From NCBI GenBank assembly GCA_045536025.1, contig JAZSMT010000034.1, forward strand, positions 1 through 64,000: a stretch of DNA of 64,000 nt. The letters run 5' to 3'. Position numbers and translations under genes: made by a program. Positions 56,412 through 64,000 of the stretch are shown piece by piece; the first letter of the stretch is position 1; each line of letters opens with the position of its first letter. The DNA comes from HGM11412 sp045536025. GTDB taxonomy: Bacteria; Bacillota; Clostridia; Christensenellales; Borkfalkiaceae. The notes beneath the pieces were generated by a model. It was not told the DNA's origin and ran no database searches. It worked only from the letters and a program-made list of their open reading frames with translations.

Positions 56412-56711
56412 TTATATCTCAATTAAAGATAATGGAACGTGTTGTTGGCAACCGTAGATATCGTCGTCGTTAAGACTTCCGCTAATATTTTTCCTTGGGA
56501 AAGTTATTTTAATAGAATTTACGACCTCGTATTTTATAATAGATACGTCTTTTTCATCAACGCCGTATGCTTTAGAAACCATTTCTTTCGATAAATTATT
56601 GATAACGTATTCCATTTTTTCACTGCAATCAAACATCAAGTCAAACGTGATAAAAAGTGGCCCTGCGTTTTTGCTTCTTAAAATCTTAGTGTAATCTATA
56701 AGCTTTTTCAT
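56412..56711 (-). CDS. DUF4387 protein
   Basis: A 99-residue protein of the DUF4387 family (LRSKNAGPLFITFDLMFDCS, GCQQHVPLSLIEI at the end). Such proteins are nearly always beside DUF1446 proteins and can be fused to them, as partner subunits of unknown function. ATG lies 1 nt after the DUF1446 stop (TGATATG), so translation is coupled. The 150-nt gap after it holds small hairpins (GGCG/CGCC; AAAGCGT/ACGCTTT) and TTGACA but no full promoter. Confidence 0.85.
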   Translation of the reverse strand: MKKLIDYTKILRSKNAGPLFITFDLMFDCSEKMEYVINNLSKEMVSKAYGVDEKDVSIIKYEVVNSIKITFPRKNISGSLNDDDIYGCQQHVPLSLIEI

Positions 56712-56712
56712 A

Positions 56713-58026
56713 TCATACCCTCTCTTCGGTTGTTTTAGAAGTTTCTAACAAATCGTCAACCTCAACGAGATGGAAAACTGAAAACTCGTACACCTCGCCA
56801 ACGTGGATATCCGACGGCGAAAAGGGAAATGCAAGGTTGCCAGCTGAAGACTTTCTACCCTCGTAATCGCAATGAAGCATACGGCTTCTAGCTAACGCGC
56901 AAACGGTATCGGCAATATCTTGCGTTTTTGCAACTACGTCGATAATTATCGAAAGCGAGCTCTCTCTACCGCCTGCAGTCTTGTAATTTATTGAATAATC
57001 GTTTTGGTCGATTTTTCCACTTAGGTTATCTTTAACAAAATTATTAACAGTGTTTGTTATAAAATCAAGATTATCAATCGTTATCGGGTCGTTAATAACT
57101 GCGGGAGAAACCGTCCTATAGCCCGATATTTTAACACCTTCAAGCTTTAAGGTCTTTTGCTTTGCCGGCGTGAATTTCGAACGGCTTACCCTCACGGTTC
57201 TTTCGTCTATTTGAACGTAACTACTGTCGTGAAGGTCAACTACTCCGTCCGGCTCGAAAATTAAATATGGGTTTGATTGCTCATACAAGGTGTGTGCCGC
57301 AACCCTTTCAACCGTACATCTTCTCTTTTTATTTGCAGGGCGAAGTTCAAAATAATCTTTTTCTACGTACGCTTGCATAACGTCCGCCGCGGCAACGGGC
57401 TCAGAGCACATCGCACCGCACTCCATAATCTTTGCCATATGAAAGGCTAAGCCTTCGTCGTAACCGTTTAGAAGTAACGGAGCTGCGTAAATTGCCGTAT
57501 CGCACGCGCGACCACAAATTATAACGTCAACTTTTTTATTTAAAAGTTCTATAATAGGCGCAACGCCTATTTGACTTACTATAGTAGTGCTTTTTTCAAT
57601 TTCTTCATTTATAAGTGGAAATTTATCACTTAAATTTATAACTTTACCTTGCTTAAGTTTTTCCCTAACGTATTCTTTAGTAACGTCGGAATAAACCGTT
57701 CCAAGTGAAAAGTGAAGATTTTCTTCACTAGCAATCTCGTAAATGATATCTTTAAGCCATTTAACGTGCCTATCACTACCTGCACCACCTGCCGTTCCTA
57801 TAATAAAAGGCGTTTTATTTTTGATTGCAAGAGGAAGCGCAAGCGCCAAATCTCTTTTAACGGCGTTTCTATCGGTAAAAGATTTACCACTACCTAAATA
57901 ATACGGGCCGGGGTCGGTTGAGCCAGCGTCTACACCTAAATAATCAACCTTTTCTTCAAAGGCGTTAATTAGCGACTGTTTGTCGTAACCGTATCCTAAA
58001 AGACCACATAAAGCAACTATCTTCAT
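56713..58026 (-). CDS. DUF1446 / AtuA-family protein
   Basis: A 437-residue member of the acyclic-terpene-utilisation AtuA family (DUF1446). YLGVDAGSTDPGPYYLGSGK, FIIGTAGGAGSDRHVKWL, VDVIICGRACDTAIYA and HTLYEQSNPYLIFEPDGVVD are family marks. The biochemical activity is not established; it goes with CoA-dependent or hydroxy-acid breakdown. First gene of a minus-strand operon with DUF4387 and the hydro-lyase genes. AGGAGGAAATT precedes the ATG. An AraC-type gene is divergent at 58129. Confidence 0.85.
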   Translation of the reverse strand: MKIVALCGLLGYGYDKQSLINAFEEKVDYLGVDAGSTDPGPYYLGSGKSFTDRNAVKRDLALALPLAIKNKTPFIIGTAGGAGSDRHVKWLKDIIYEIASEENLHFSLGTVYSDVTKEYVREKLKQGKVINLSDKFPLINEEIEKSTTIVSQIGVAPIIELLNKKVDVIICGRACDTAIYAAPLLLNGYDEGLAFHMAKIMECGAMCSEPVAAADVMQAYVEKDYFELRPANKKRRCTVERVAAHTLYEQSNPYLIFEPDGVVDLHDSSYVQIDERTVRVSRSKFTPAKQKTLKLEGVKISGYRTVSPAVINDPITIDNLDFITNTVNNFVKDNLSGKIDQNDYSINYKTAGGRESSLSIIIDVVAKTQDIADTVCALARSRMLHCDYEGRKSSAGNLAFPFSPSDIHVGEVYEFSVFHLVEVDDLLETSKTTEERV

Positions 58027-58044
58027 AATTTCCTCCTTTTTTAC

Positions 58045-58100
58045 ATTATAGCACTTAAATTTACGGCTTATATTGCATTTTGTCTTTGTTGTATTGCATT
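58045..58100. promoter_or_regulatory. Divergent regulatory region: AraC-type direct repeats and -10 of the DUF1446 operon
   Basis: TATTGCATT occurs twice (58071-58079, 58092-58100), 21 bp apart, two helical turns as for AraC-family sites. On minus, TATAAT (58045-58050) serves the DUF1446 gene but has no good -35, as expected for an activated promoter. The right copy overlaps the -35 of the araC-like gene. A third TATTGCATT is at 59089-59097. Confidence 0.65.
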
Positions 58101-58122
58101 AATTCCGTTTTTGTGTTAAACT
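58094..58122 (+). promoter_or_regulatory. Promoter of the AraC-type regulator (leaderless type)
   Basis: TTGCAT (58094-58099), 17 bp, TAAACT (58117-58122), 6 nt to the ATG at 58129. Confidence 0.6.
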
Positions 58123-58128
58123 AGTTTT

Positions 58129-58983
58129 ATGAACGTTAAAAATTTTGTTTTATCCTATTACAAAAATGCATCTCCTAATATGCACGTACATAAAGTGCAT
58201 AATTCTTTAGAGGCGCAAAATCCCCACACGCACGACTATTTTCAGATTTACTACGTTACGCGCGGTAGCGTGGCGCACTTTACCGAAAACGGCTCGACAA
58301 TACTTCTTAAGGGGGATATGTTTATCATGCCACCTAAGTGTATGCACTATATAAACCAGTCTAAAGATTCGGAGTTTTTCTCTTTTTCTTTTTCCCCTGA
58401 TGGAATTAATAGAATAAACAACGAAAACAAGCTGGCTATAGAATTTTTGTCAATGTTACAGAGTAACGGTGCACCGCTTAACAAAGTGGTTTTAACCCAA
58501 GAAGAGGCTAACTTTGTAGAAAACGTCTTAAACCAAACGCTTTACGAGTTTGAAAAAAAGGCGGTTGCCTACGAAGAGATTATAAAATGCTACTTAACCG
58601 TTCTTTTAACGGTTTTTGCCCGCAAGCACCTAGAGGGCGCTATGCCTGAAATGAAGGTGTCTAATCAAAACCGCGAGCAAATAAAGTACTGCATCGACTA
58701 TATAACTAAAAATTATTTCGAGGACTTTTCTTTGAGCGAAATATCGCATCACTCAGCTCTAAGTAAAAGCGTGTTTTGCAAGGCTTTTAAAGAGCAATCT
58801 GGCTATACCTTTAACGAATTTATCAACCGCGCACGCATAAACTCGGCTAAAAATTATATACGACAAGGCTATAAAATTACCGCCGTTTACAGCGCTTGCG
58901 GATACAAAGACTTTTCTACCTTTTATAGAAATTTCAAAAAAATAGTAGGCGTATCGCCCGAAGAATATAAAAACGGAATATAA
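58129..58983 (+). CDS. AraC-family transcriptional regulator with cupin sensor domain
   Basis: A 284-residue regulator. N-terminal AraC-type cupin (HTHDYFQIYYVTRGSVAHFT, residues about 30-50) and two C-terminal HTH motifs (about 185-280: FSLSEISHHSALSKSVFCKA, ITAVYSACGYKDFSTFYRNF). It is divergent from the DUF1446 operon, and its likely site TATTGCATT also stands before the PHP-SDR-sorE genes, so it may control both. The message is probably leaderless. Confidence 0.92.
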   Translation: MNVKNFVLSYYKNASPNMHVHKVHNSLEAQNPHTHDYFQIYYVTRGSVAHFTENGSTILLKGDMFIMPPKCMHYINQSKDSEFFSFSFSPDGINRINNENKLAIEFLSMLQSNGAPLNKVVLTQEEANFVENVLNQTLYEFEKKAVAYEEIIKCYLTVLLTVFARKHLEGAMPEMKVSNQNREQIKYCIDYITKNYFEDFSLSEISHHSALSKSVFCKAFKEQSGYTFNEFINRARINSAKNYIRQGYKITAVYSACGYKDFSTFYRNFKKIVGVSPEEYKNGI

Positions 58984-59090
58984 AATAGTAAAAATTGTTA
59001 AGTTTTTAGCACTATTTTTTTAGTGTGGAGTTCGGCGATTTTTCTTGCTATATTTTAACGCTTTTAGGGTACTTTTTCGTTGCTTTTCTA

Positions 59091-59119
59091 TTGCATTTAT
59101 TTTATTTATGTGATAAAAT
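59091..59119 (+). promoter_or_regulatory. Promoter of the PHP-SDR-sorE operon (leaderless type)
   Basis: TTGCAT (59091-59096), 17 bp, TAAAAT (59114-59119), 6 nt to ATG at 59126. The -35 is inside the AraC-type motif TATTGCATT (59089-59097). Confidence 0.65.
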
Positions 59120-59125
59120 AAGTCT

Positions 59126-60397
59126 ATGTATAATGCGTTATTAGAAAAATTAAATGCCCCAACAGCTAACGAGCGCCTAATTGCACTCAAAAACCTTATA
59201 GAGTTTGAAAAGGAAAAGCCCGTTCGCCGTGAAAAGGACGCAAACAATCACATTCACACCATTTACTCTTTTTCGCCGTATTCACCAACTAAAGCAGCTT
59301 ATATGGCTTATAAGTCTGGGCTTACTTCGGCAGGAATTATGGATCACGATTCTCTTTCTGGCGCAATTGAGTTCAAAAAAGCGTGTCAAATTCTAAATAT
59401 AGGCTCTACTTGTGGCGTAGAGGTAAGAACTAAATTTAATAAGGGTTTCGGCAAGATAAACCACCCCGACCAGCCTGACTGTATTTATATGGCGGCGCAC
59501 GGTGTTCCCTCTCAAAATTTAGAAAAGTTCAACGAATATTTGGCCTTTTATCGTGAAAAAAGATATTTAAGAGATCAAAAAATGTGCGAGCTTATTACTA
59601 ATAAGTACGGCAAATTCGGTTTGGGTATAGATTTTTATAAAGACGTTTATCCCCTTTCTCAAGCACGCGAAGGTGGCAGTATTACCGAAAGGCATCTTTT
59701 ATACGCACTTGCAATTAAGCTTGCAAACAAATTCGGCAAAACCAACGCTTTAGTTGAATTTTTAGGAAACGACTTAAATCTTGCCGTATCAGATAAAGTT
59801 AAGGGCTTTTTAACAGACGAAAATAATCCTCATTTCTTATACGACCTATTAGGCGTTTTAAAAGCGGATACCAAGTTTTTCTATATAGACGCTGACGACG
59901 AGATGCCTATTGCTGAAGACTTTATTAAGTTTGCTAAAGAAATGGGCGCTATTCCAGCCTACGCATACCTTGGCGACGTTGGCGATTCGGTTACCGGCGA
60001 TAAAAAAACGGCTAAGTTTGAAGATTCCTTCCTTGACGAGCTTGTTGTTGAGCTTAAAAAAGCAGGTTTTTTGGCGATAGCGTATATGCCTACGAGAAAC
60101 ACGCCCGCTCAGCTTGAAAGAATTATGAAACTTTGTAGAGATAATAATTTCTTTGAAATCAGCGGAGAGGACATTAATTCGTCTAGGCAGAAATTTGCTT
60201 GCGAAGCGCTTGCAAAACCTGAGTTTTCGCATTTAATAAATTCTACGTGGGCGCTTATAGGCCACGAGCACGTTACTTCGACAAAAGGCGTAGAGTACGG
60301 TATGTTTAGTGAGAAAACTCTTTCTTTAACGCCAGATTTGAAAGATAGGATAGAACAGTTTGCCTCAATCGGCAGAAATACTGTTAAAAATATTTAG
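59126..60397 (+). CDS. PHP-domain phosphoesterase, function unknown
   Basis: A 423-residue protein with a PHP metal-binding fold: NNHIHTIYSFSPYSPT (about 41-56), GIMDHDSLSGAIEF (about 72-85), later GVEVRT, YMPTRNTPAQLERIM and GEDINSSRQKFACEAL. An alpha-helical insert of about 130 residues occupies the middle. First gene of an operon with an SDR and a sorbose-phosphate-reductase-like gene, hence perhaps a sugar- or polyol-phosphate phosphatase (inference). No Shine-Dalgarno; the -10 is 6 nt from the start. Confidence 0.75.
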   Translation: MYNALLEKLNAPTANERLIALKNLIEFEKEKPVRREKDANNHIHTIYSFSPYSPTKAAYMAYKSGLTSAGIMDHDSLSGAIEFKKACQILNIGSTCGVEVRTKFNKGFGKINHPDQPDCIYMAAHGVPSQNLEKFNEYLAFYREKRYLRDQKMCELITNKYGKFGLGIDFYKDVYPLSQAREGGSITERHLLYALAIKLANKFGKTNALVEFLGNDLNLAVSDKVKGFLTDENNPHFLYDLLGVLKADTKFFYIDADDEMPIAEDFIKFAKEMGAIPAYAYLGDVGDSVTGDKKTAKFEDSFLDELVVELKKAGFLAIAYMPTRNTPAQLERIMKLCRDNNFFEISGEDINSSRQKFACEALAKPEFSHLINSTWALIGHEHVTSTKGVEYGMFSEKTLSLTPDLKDRIEQFASIGRNTVKNI

Positions 60398-60405
60398 GAG
60401 ACATT

Positions 60406-61182
60406 ATGAGTTTAATTGATTTAAAAAACAAAGTTGCAGTAGTTACAGGCGCAAGCCAAGGTCTTGGCGAAGCGTTAGCAAAAAGGCTTGACGAAGAAGG
60501 CTGTAAAGTTGCCGTTTGCGATATCAATATCGAAGGCGCGCAAAAGGTAGCAAGTTCGTTAAAGGACGCGATTGCAATAGCAGTTGACGTTACTAATTTT
60601 GAGCAGTTACAACAAGCGGCTAAAACGGTTATTGACAAGTGGGGCAAAGTTGATATTTTAATCAGCAACGCGGCAATCGTTAAAAGCGGTGATATCTTCT
60701 CACTTTCTCCCGAAGCATTTGCGCTTGTTACTAACATTAACTTGAACGGTTACTTTAACACCGTTAAAGCTTTTGCGCCCTATATGCTTGAAAGAAAATG
60801 TGGTAGCATTATTCAAATTAACAGTAAATCTGGTAGAAAAGGCTCGTTTAAAAACGGCGCGTACGCTTCAAGTAAGTTTGGTGGCGTAGGCTTAACTCAA
60901 AGCTTAGCTCTTGAATTTGCTGAATCGGGCGTTAGAGTTAACTGCATTTGCCCCGGCAACCTTCTTAACTCTCCTCTTTGGGTTAACAGCTTATTTAAAC
61001 AATACGCTGCAAACCAAGGCATTACTGAAGAAGAAGTTCGCGCAAAATATATTAACCAAGTTCCAATGAAACGCTCTTGCGAATACGAAGATATCGCAAA
61101 CGCTATGGTATTTTTAGCTTCTGACCAATCTTCTTATATGACCGGTCAAGCAATCAACGTAACCGGCGGTCAACAAATGTAA
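60406..61182 (+). CDS. SDR oxidoreductase, sorbitol-6-phosphate 2-dehydrogenase-like
   Basis: A 258-residue short-chain dehydrogenase. TGASQGLG (cofactor), NAAI, and the catalytic S-Y-K in INSKSGRKGSFKNGAYASSK with FGGVGLTQSLALEFAESGV, and the end GQAINVTGGQQM, resemble SrlD/GutD closely. SrlD oxidises D-glucitol-6-P to fructose-6-P with NAD. AGGAG precedes the ATG. The next gene would supply glucitol-6-P from sorbose-1-P. Other polyol phosphates cannot be excluded. Confidence 0.8.
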   Translation: MSLIDLKNKVAVVTGASQGLGEALAKRLDEEGCKVAVCDINIEGAQKVASSLKDAIAIAVDVTNFEQLQQAAKTVIDKWGKVDILISNAAIVKSGDIFSLSPEAFALVTNINLNGYFNTVKAFAPYMLERKCGSIIQINSKSGRKGSFKNGAYASSKFGGVGLTQSLALEFAESGVRVNCICPGNLLNSPLWVNSLFKQYAANQGITEEEVRAKYINQVPMKRSCEYEDIANAMVFLASDQSSYMTGQAINVTGGQQM

Positions 61183-61220
61183 GCCCTGCCGTAACAATTA
61201 AAATAATAGGAGATATTTTT

Positions 61221-62474
61221 ATGAAAACAAAAGCCATTAGATTATACGGAAAAAACGACTTAAGACTTGAAGAGTTTGACTTGCCCGAAATTAAAGACGA
61301 TGAAATTTTAGTTAAAATCGTTTCGGACAGTATTTGTATGTCAACCTACAAAGCAGCAATTCAAGGCGAGGACCACAAGCGCGTTCCCACCGATATATCT
61401 ACTAACCCCGTAATTGTCGGCCACGAATTTTGCGGTGATATTATTAAAGTTGGCGCTAAGTGGAAAAACAAATATAAAGAGGGTGGTAAGTTCGGTATTC
61501 AACCTGCTTACGGTCCTTTACAAGCCCCAGGTTATTCCTTCCCGTACGTAGGTGGAGATTCAACCTACGCTATTATTCCTAACGAAATAATTGAAGCTGA
61601 TTGCTTTATTCCTTACAATGGTGACGCTTATTATAAAGCTTCTTTAGCAGAGCCTATGTCTTGCATAATTGCCGGCTATCACGAAAACTACCACTCGGTA
61701 TATGAAAACCACACACACGCAATGGGTATTAAGGAAGGTGGCGCAGTTGCAATTTTAGCAGGCGTTGGTCCTATGGGCTTAGGCGCGATTGACTACGGTA
61801 TCCACTGCGATAGAAAGCCCTCGCTTATGGTAGTTACCGATATCGACCAAGCAAGGCTTGATAGAGCGGCTTCTTTATTAACGGTAGAAGACGCTGCTAA
61901 AAACGGCGTTAAGCTTATCTACGTTAATACCTCAATCGTAGATGACCCCGTTGCATACTTAAAAGAGCTTAACGGCGGTAACGGTTATGACGACGTTTTC
62001 GTTTACGCTCCCGTTTCAGCACTCGTTGAACAAGGCGACGCTATTTTAGGTCAAGGCGGTTGCTTAAACTTCTTTGCAGGCCCAACTAACCCTCAATTTA
62101 GCGCTAAGTTCAATTTCTACGACGTACACTATATGTTCCATAGAATTACCGGCACTTCGGGCGGTAATACCGACGACTTAAAGGAAGCGCTTAAGCTTGC
62201 AGGCGAAGGCAAAATCAATCCTTCTATTATGATTTCTCACGTAGGCGGTTTAGATAGCGTTATCGACACTACTTTAAATCTTCCCAATATAAAGGGTGCT
62301 AAAAAGCTCGCTTACACTCAAATTTCTATGCCGATGACGGCTATTGCAGATTTTGCTAAGCTTGGCGAAACTGACCCCTTCTTCAAAGCCCTTGCCGATA
62401 TTTGCGAGAAAAACAACGGTATTTGGTCTACCGAGGCTGAAGAATATCTTCTTAAAAATGCAAAGAGCATTTAA
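61221..62474 (+). CDS. Zinc-type dehydrogenase, L-sorbose-1-phosphate reductase-like
   Basis: A 417-residue medium-chain dehydrogenase of the SorE group. NPVIVGHEFCGDIIKVGAKW is the GroES-like domain with its metal His/Glu; AILAGVGPMGLGAIDYG is the nucleotide-binding Gly-rich turn. SorE reduces L-sorbose-1-P to D-glucitol-6-P. The usual DxxxC first ligand is SDSICMS here, Cys present. No PTS or sorbose transporter is in the window, so the substrate supply is unknown. Confidence 0.8.
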   Translation: MKTKAIRLYGKNDLRLEEFDLPEIKDDEILVKIVSDSICMSTYKAAIQGEDHKRVPTDISTNPVIVGHEFCGDIIKVGAKWKNKYKEGGKFGIQPAYGPLQAPGYSFPYVGGDSTYAIIPNEIIEADCFIPYNGDAYYKASLAEPMSCIIAGYHENYHSVYENHTHAMGIKEGGAVAILAGVGPMGLGAIDYGIHCDRKPSLMVVTDIDQARLDRAASLLTVEDAAKNGVKLIYVNTSIVDDPVAYLKELNGGNGYDDVFVYAPVSALVEQGDAILGQGGCLNFFAGPTNPQFSAKFNFYDVHYMFHRITGTSGGNTDDLKEALKLAGEGKINPSIMISHVGGLDSVIDTTLNLPNIKGAKKLAYTQISMPMTAIADFAKLGETDPFFKALADICEKNNGIWSTEAEEYLLKNAKSI

Positions 62475-62487
62475 TTATAAAGCAATA

Positions 62488-62522
62488 AAAAGCACTCCCT
62501 TCAAGGTAGTGCTTTTTTAATT
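62488..62522 (+). terminator. Terminator of the PHP-SDR-sorE operon
   Basis: AAAAAGCACT/AGTGCTTTTTT stem with T-run after the stop at 62474. Confidence 0.8.
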
Positions 62523-62544
62523 TAAGTGATTGATTTTATATATA

Positions 62545-62575
62545 AAAACTCTCGTTTTTACAAACGAGAGTTTAT
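62545..62575. terminator. Bidirectional terminator AAACTCTCGTTT/AAACGAGAGTTT
   Basis: A 12-bp stem; on minus it ends the prs transcript after element copy 4. Same CTCTCG/CGAGAG stem as at 18231-18260, which follows copy 1. Confidence 0.85.
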
Positions 62576-62585
62576 TTTTATTCGC

Positions 62586-62713
62586 TTTTAAGACGTTAGT
62601 TGCAAGTTAAAGAAGGCTCGCATAGACGGGTGGTTGCAATAGACCTTTTTGGTCATTGCAGACGCACGGCGACGGCAGAAACGCACTTTAACGACGCAAA
62701 TAACGAATTAAAA
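62586..62713 (-). ncRNA. Structured element copy 4, in the prs 3' UTR
   Basis: Outer stem TTTTAA/TTAAAA, CGTTA/TAACG, then AGTTAAAG/CTTTAAC, all different from copies 1-3 yet paired. Core (plus reading): GAAGGCTCGC, a hairpin TTGCAATAGACCTTTTTGGT...TTGCA, and GCAGAAACG. It begins 2 nt after the prs stop codon on the minus strand and is followed by a terminator. Confidence 0.75.
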
Positions 62714-62714
62714 C

Positions 62715-63668
62715 TTAGTAGCTATTGTAAATATCAGACATCTTTCTATCGTGATAAACGTTTTCGATAGCAAGTGCGAAAAGCTTAGCACAAGATACGA
62801 CTTCAATTTTATCAATCTTCTTTTCTTCGGGAAGCTGAATAGTATCTAAAACTACGAGCTTGGTGATGTGTGAATTTTTAATTCTTTCAATCGCAGGGCC
62901 ACTAAATACGGCGTGCGAGCAACAAGCGTAAATTTCTTTAGCGCCGTTGTTGTAAAGGGCTTCAGCACCTTGAACGATAGTGCCTGCGGTATCAATCATA
63001 TCGTCAACCATCAAGCATTTCTTGCCTTTTATATCGCCGATAATGTTCATAACTTCAAGCTGATTTGCTTTGGGACGGCGCTTATCAATAATAGCCATCG
63101 AGCAACCGAGCTTACCAGCTACGCTTCTTGCTCTCGTAACCGAGCCAACGTCGGGCGATACGACAACGAAATCCTCGTCAACTTTATCTTTAAAATATCT
63201 AAATAAGAGAGGACCGCCCACTAAGTGGTCAACGGGAATATTGAAAAAGCCTTGAATTTGAAGAGCGTGTAAGTCCATCGTTAAAACTCTATCTGCGCCA
63301 GCAGCTTGAATAATATCTGCAACGAGTTTAGCGGTAATGGGGTCTCTAGGTCTTGCCTTTCTATCTTGACGAGCGTAACCAAAATAAGGTATAACCGCCG
63401 TTATACGACCTGCCGACGCCCTCTTTGCCGCGTCAATCATAACGAGTAATTCCATTAAATTATCGTTAACCGGTTGCGACGTTGATTGAATTAAGAAAAC
63501 GTCTTTACCTCTTACCGTTTCGCCGAGATGAACATTTATCTCCCCATCACTGAAACGACTAACTTCGATATTGCTGAGTTGCATATCTAACTCTTTCGCA
63601 ATTGCCTCTGCGAACGGTCTATTTGAATTGCCCGCAAAAAGCTTTATCTCTGTTCCGTGTGTTATCAT
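62715..63668 (-). CDS. prs: Ribose-phosphate pyrophosphokinase (PRPP synthetase)
   Basis: A 317-residue enzyme making PRPP from ribose-5-P and ATP for purine, pyrimidine, His and Trp synthesis. FAGNSNRPFAEAIAKEL, the YARQDRKARPRDPITAK flexible-loop region, VVSPDVGSVTRARSVA and the PRPP site LMVDDMIDTAGT are complete. TACGGAGGAGTTATG gives a good start. Own promoter; its stop codon abuts structured element copy 4. Confidence 0.97.
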   Translation of the reverse strand: MITHGTEIKLFAGNSNRPFAEAIAKELDMQLSNIEVSRFSDGEINVHLGETVRGKDVFLIQSTSQPVNDNLMELLVMIDAAKRASAGRITAVIPYFGYARQDRKARPRDPITAKLVADIIQAAGADRVLTMDLHALQIQGFFNIPVDHLVGGPLLFRYFKDKVDEDFVVVSPDVGSVTRARSVAGKLGCSMAIIDKRRPKANQLEVMNIIGDIKGKKCLMVDDMIDTAGTIVQGAEALYNNGAKEIYACCSHAVFSGPAIERIKNSHITKLVVLDTIQLPEEKKIDKIEVVSCAKLFALAIENVYHDRKMSDIYNSY

Positions 63669-63717
63669 AACTCCTCCGTAAAAAATATTAAATTTAAGGT
63701 AATGTAACCTTATATAT

Positions 63718-63746
63718 ATTGTAATAAATTATGAAAATTAAGTCAA
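63718..63746 (-). promoter_or_regulatory. Promoter of prs
   Basis: TTGACT (63741-63746), 17 bp, TACAAT (63718-63723). Confidence 0.7.
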
Positions 63747-63761
63747 TGAAAAGTTGATAAG

Positions 63762-64000
63762 TTATCTCTTTTCCTTAAAAAACTTTTTTAAAACTTCCGA
63801 ACACTCGTTCTCGAGTATCCCACCTTCCGCGTCCGCCTTGTGATTTAAGCCACCGCTAAAAAGTATGCGATAATTACTCATAACCGCACCGCTTTTTCGC
63901 TCGTACGCCCCAAAATATACCTTTTTAATGCGCGCGTTAACTATCGCGCCCGCGCACATAGGGCAAGGCTCTAACGTAACGTACATTTCAGCGCCATCAA
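63762..64000 (-). CDS. tadA: tRNA adenosine deaminase TadA (5' part outside window)
   Basis: The C-terminal 78 codons are visible. EMYVTLEPCPMCAGAIVNAR holds the PCxxC zinc ligands of the cytidine/adenosine-deaminase fold, and FGAYERKSGAV and the Gly/Asn-His segment NHKADAEGGILENEC are typical TadA. It converts A34 to inosine in tRNA-Arg(ACG). The His-Ala-Glu half of the active site lies beyond the window edge. The frame is open through position 64000. Confidence 0.92.
   Translation of the reverse strand, partial: DGAEMYVTLEPCPMCAGAIVNARIKKVYFGAYERKSGAVMSNYRILFSGGLNHKADAEGGILENECSEVLKKFFKEKR

Overview
The window looks like a chromosomal segment of a low-GC Bacillota (Clostridia-type) bacterium. 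Reasons: A/T-rich codons and intergenic DNA, strong AGGAGG ribosome-binding sites, consensus TTGACA-N17-TATAAT promoters, the Firmicutes order of the S10-spc ribosomal cluster, zinc-type S14 and L33, an archaeal-type ProS, and many short lipoproteins. TGA is used as a stop, so the standard code applies. The exact lineage is inference; an uncultured gut Clostridia/Christensenellales-like genome would fit.

Layout. 1-9948 (minus): the S10-spc operon rpsJ-rplCDWB-rpsS-rplV-rpsC-rplP-rpmC-rpsQ-rplNXE-rpsZ-rpsH-rplFR-rpsE-rpmD-rplO-secY (secY cut by the window), read from a consensus promoter through a leader with an attenuator-like hairpin. 10285-11946 (plus): mgtE behind a translated 26-codon leader ORF and an intrinsic terminator. 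12121-16779 (minus): lipoproteins, an amber-interrupted four-helix-bundle gene with a hairpin array, and an SPFH / zinc-ribbon / DUF1858 cluster. 18608-22173 (minus): rpmG-secE-nusG-rplKA and, from a separate promoter with an L10 leader, rplJL; rpoBC does not follow. 22417-28291 (plus): trkAH, a decayed two-component remnant, lgt, two chromate-transporter halves and a PHP phosphatase. 28339-33359 (minus): a second, intact four-helix-bundle gene inside a 72-bp direct repeat, tRNA-Leu, deoC, mnmE, a membrane protein and proS. 33600-44935: tkt, zinc-linked COG0523 GTPases, an InlB-repeat lipoprotein, gap, an M29 peptidase, a zinc-ribbon acyltransferase, desulfoferrodoxin. 45015-52715: maf/mreB-like/ppa (plus) and potABCD with an XRE-cupin regulator (minus). 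52872-62474: a catabolic region of GH2, two-subunit class I hydro-lyase, DUF4387/DUF1446, AraC regulator, PHP protein and a sorbose-1-P/sorbitol-6-P pair. 62715-64000 (minus): prs and the end of tadA.

The gene content is mostly housekeeping. The unusual content is between the genes: (1) four copies of an about 125-nt structured element with a covarying outer stem and a conserved inner hairpin, three of them beginning at the stop codons of rplA, rplL and prs; (2) hairpin arrays with 8-9-nt repeated linkers beside two four-helix-bundle (S23/IVP-like) genes, plus a related hairpin cluster sitting in the loop of the tkt terminator; (3) a structured, translated leader in front of mgtE; (4) six genes whose consensus -10 lies 6-9 nt from the start codon and which are therefore probably leaderless; and (5) 23S-mimic L1 sites before both rplK and rplA. 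No CRISPR array, prophage, rRNA gene or intact insertion sequence was seen.

All similarity statements come from reading the translations by eye. No database search or folding program was run.
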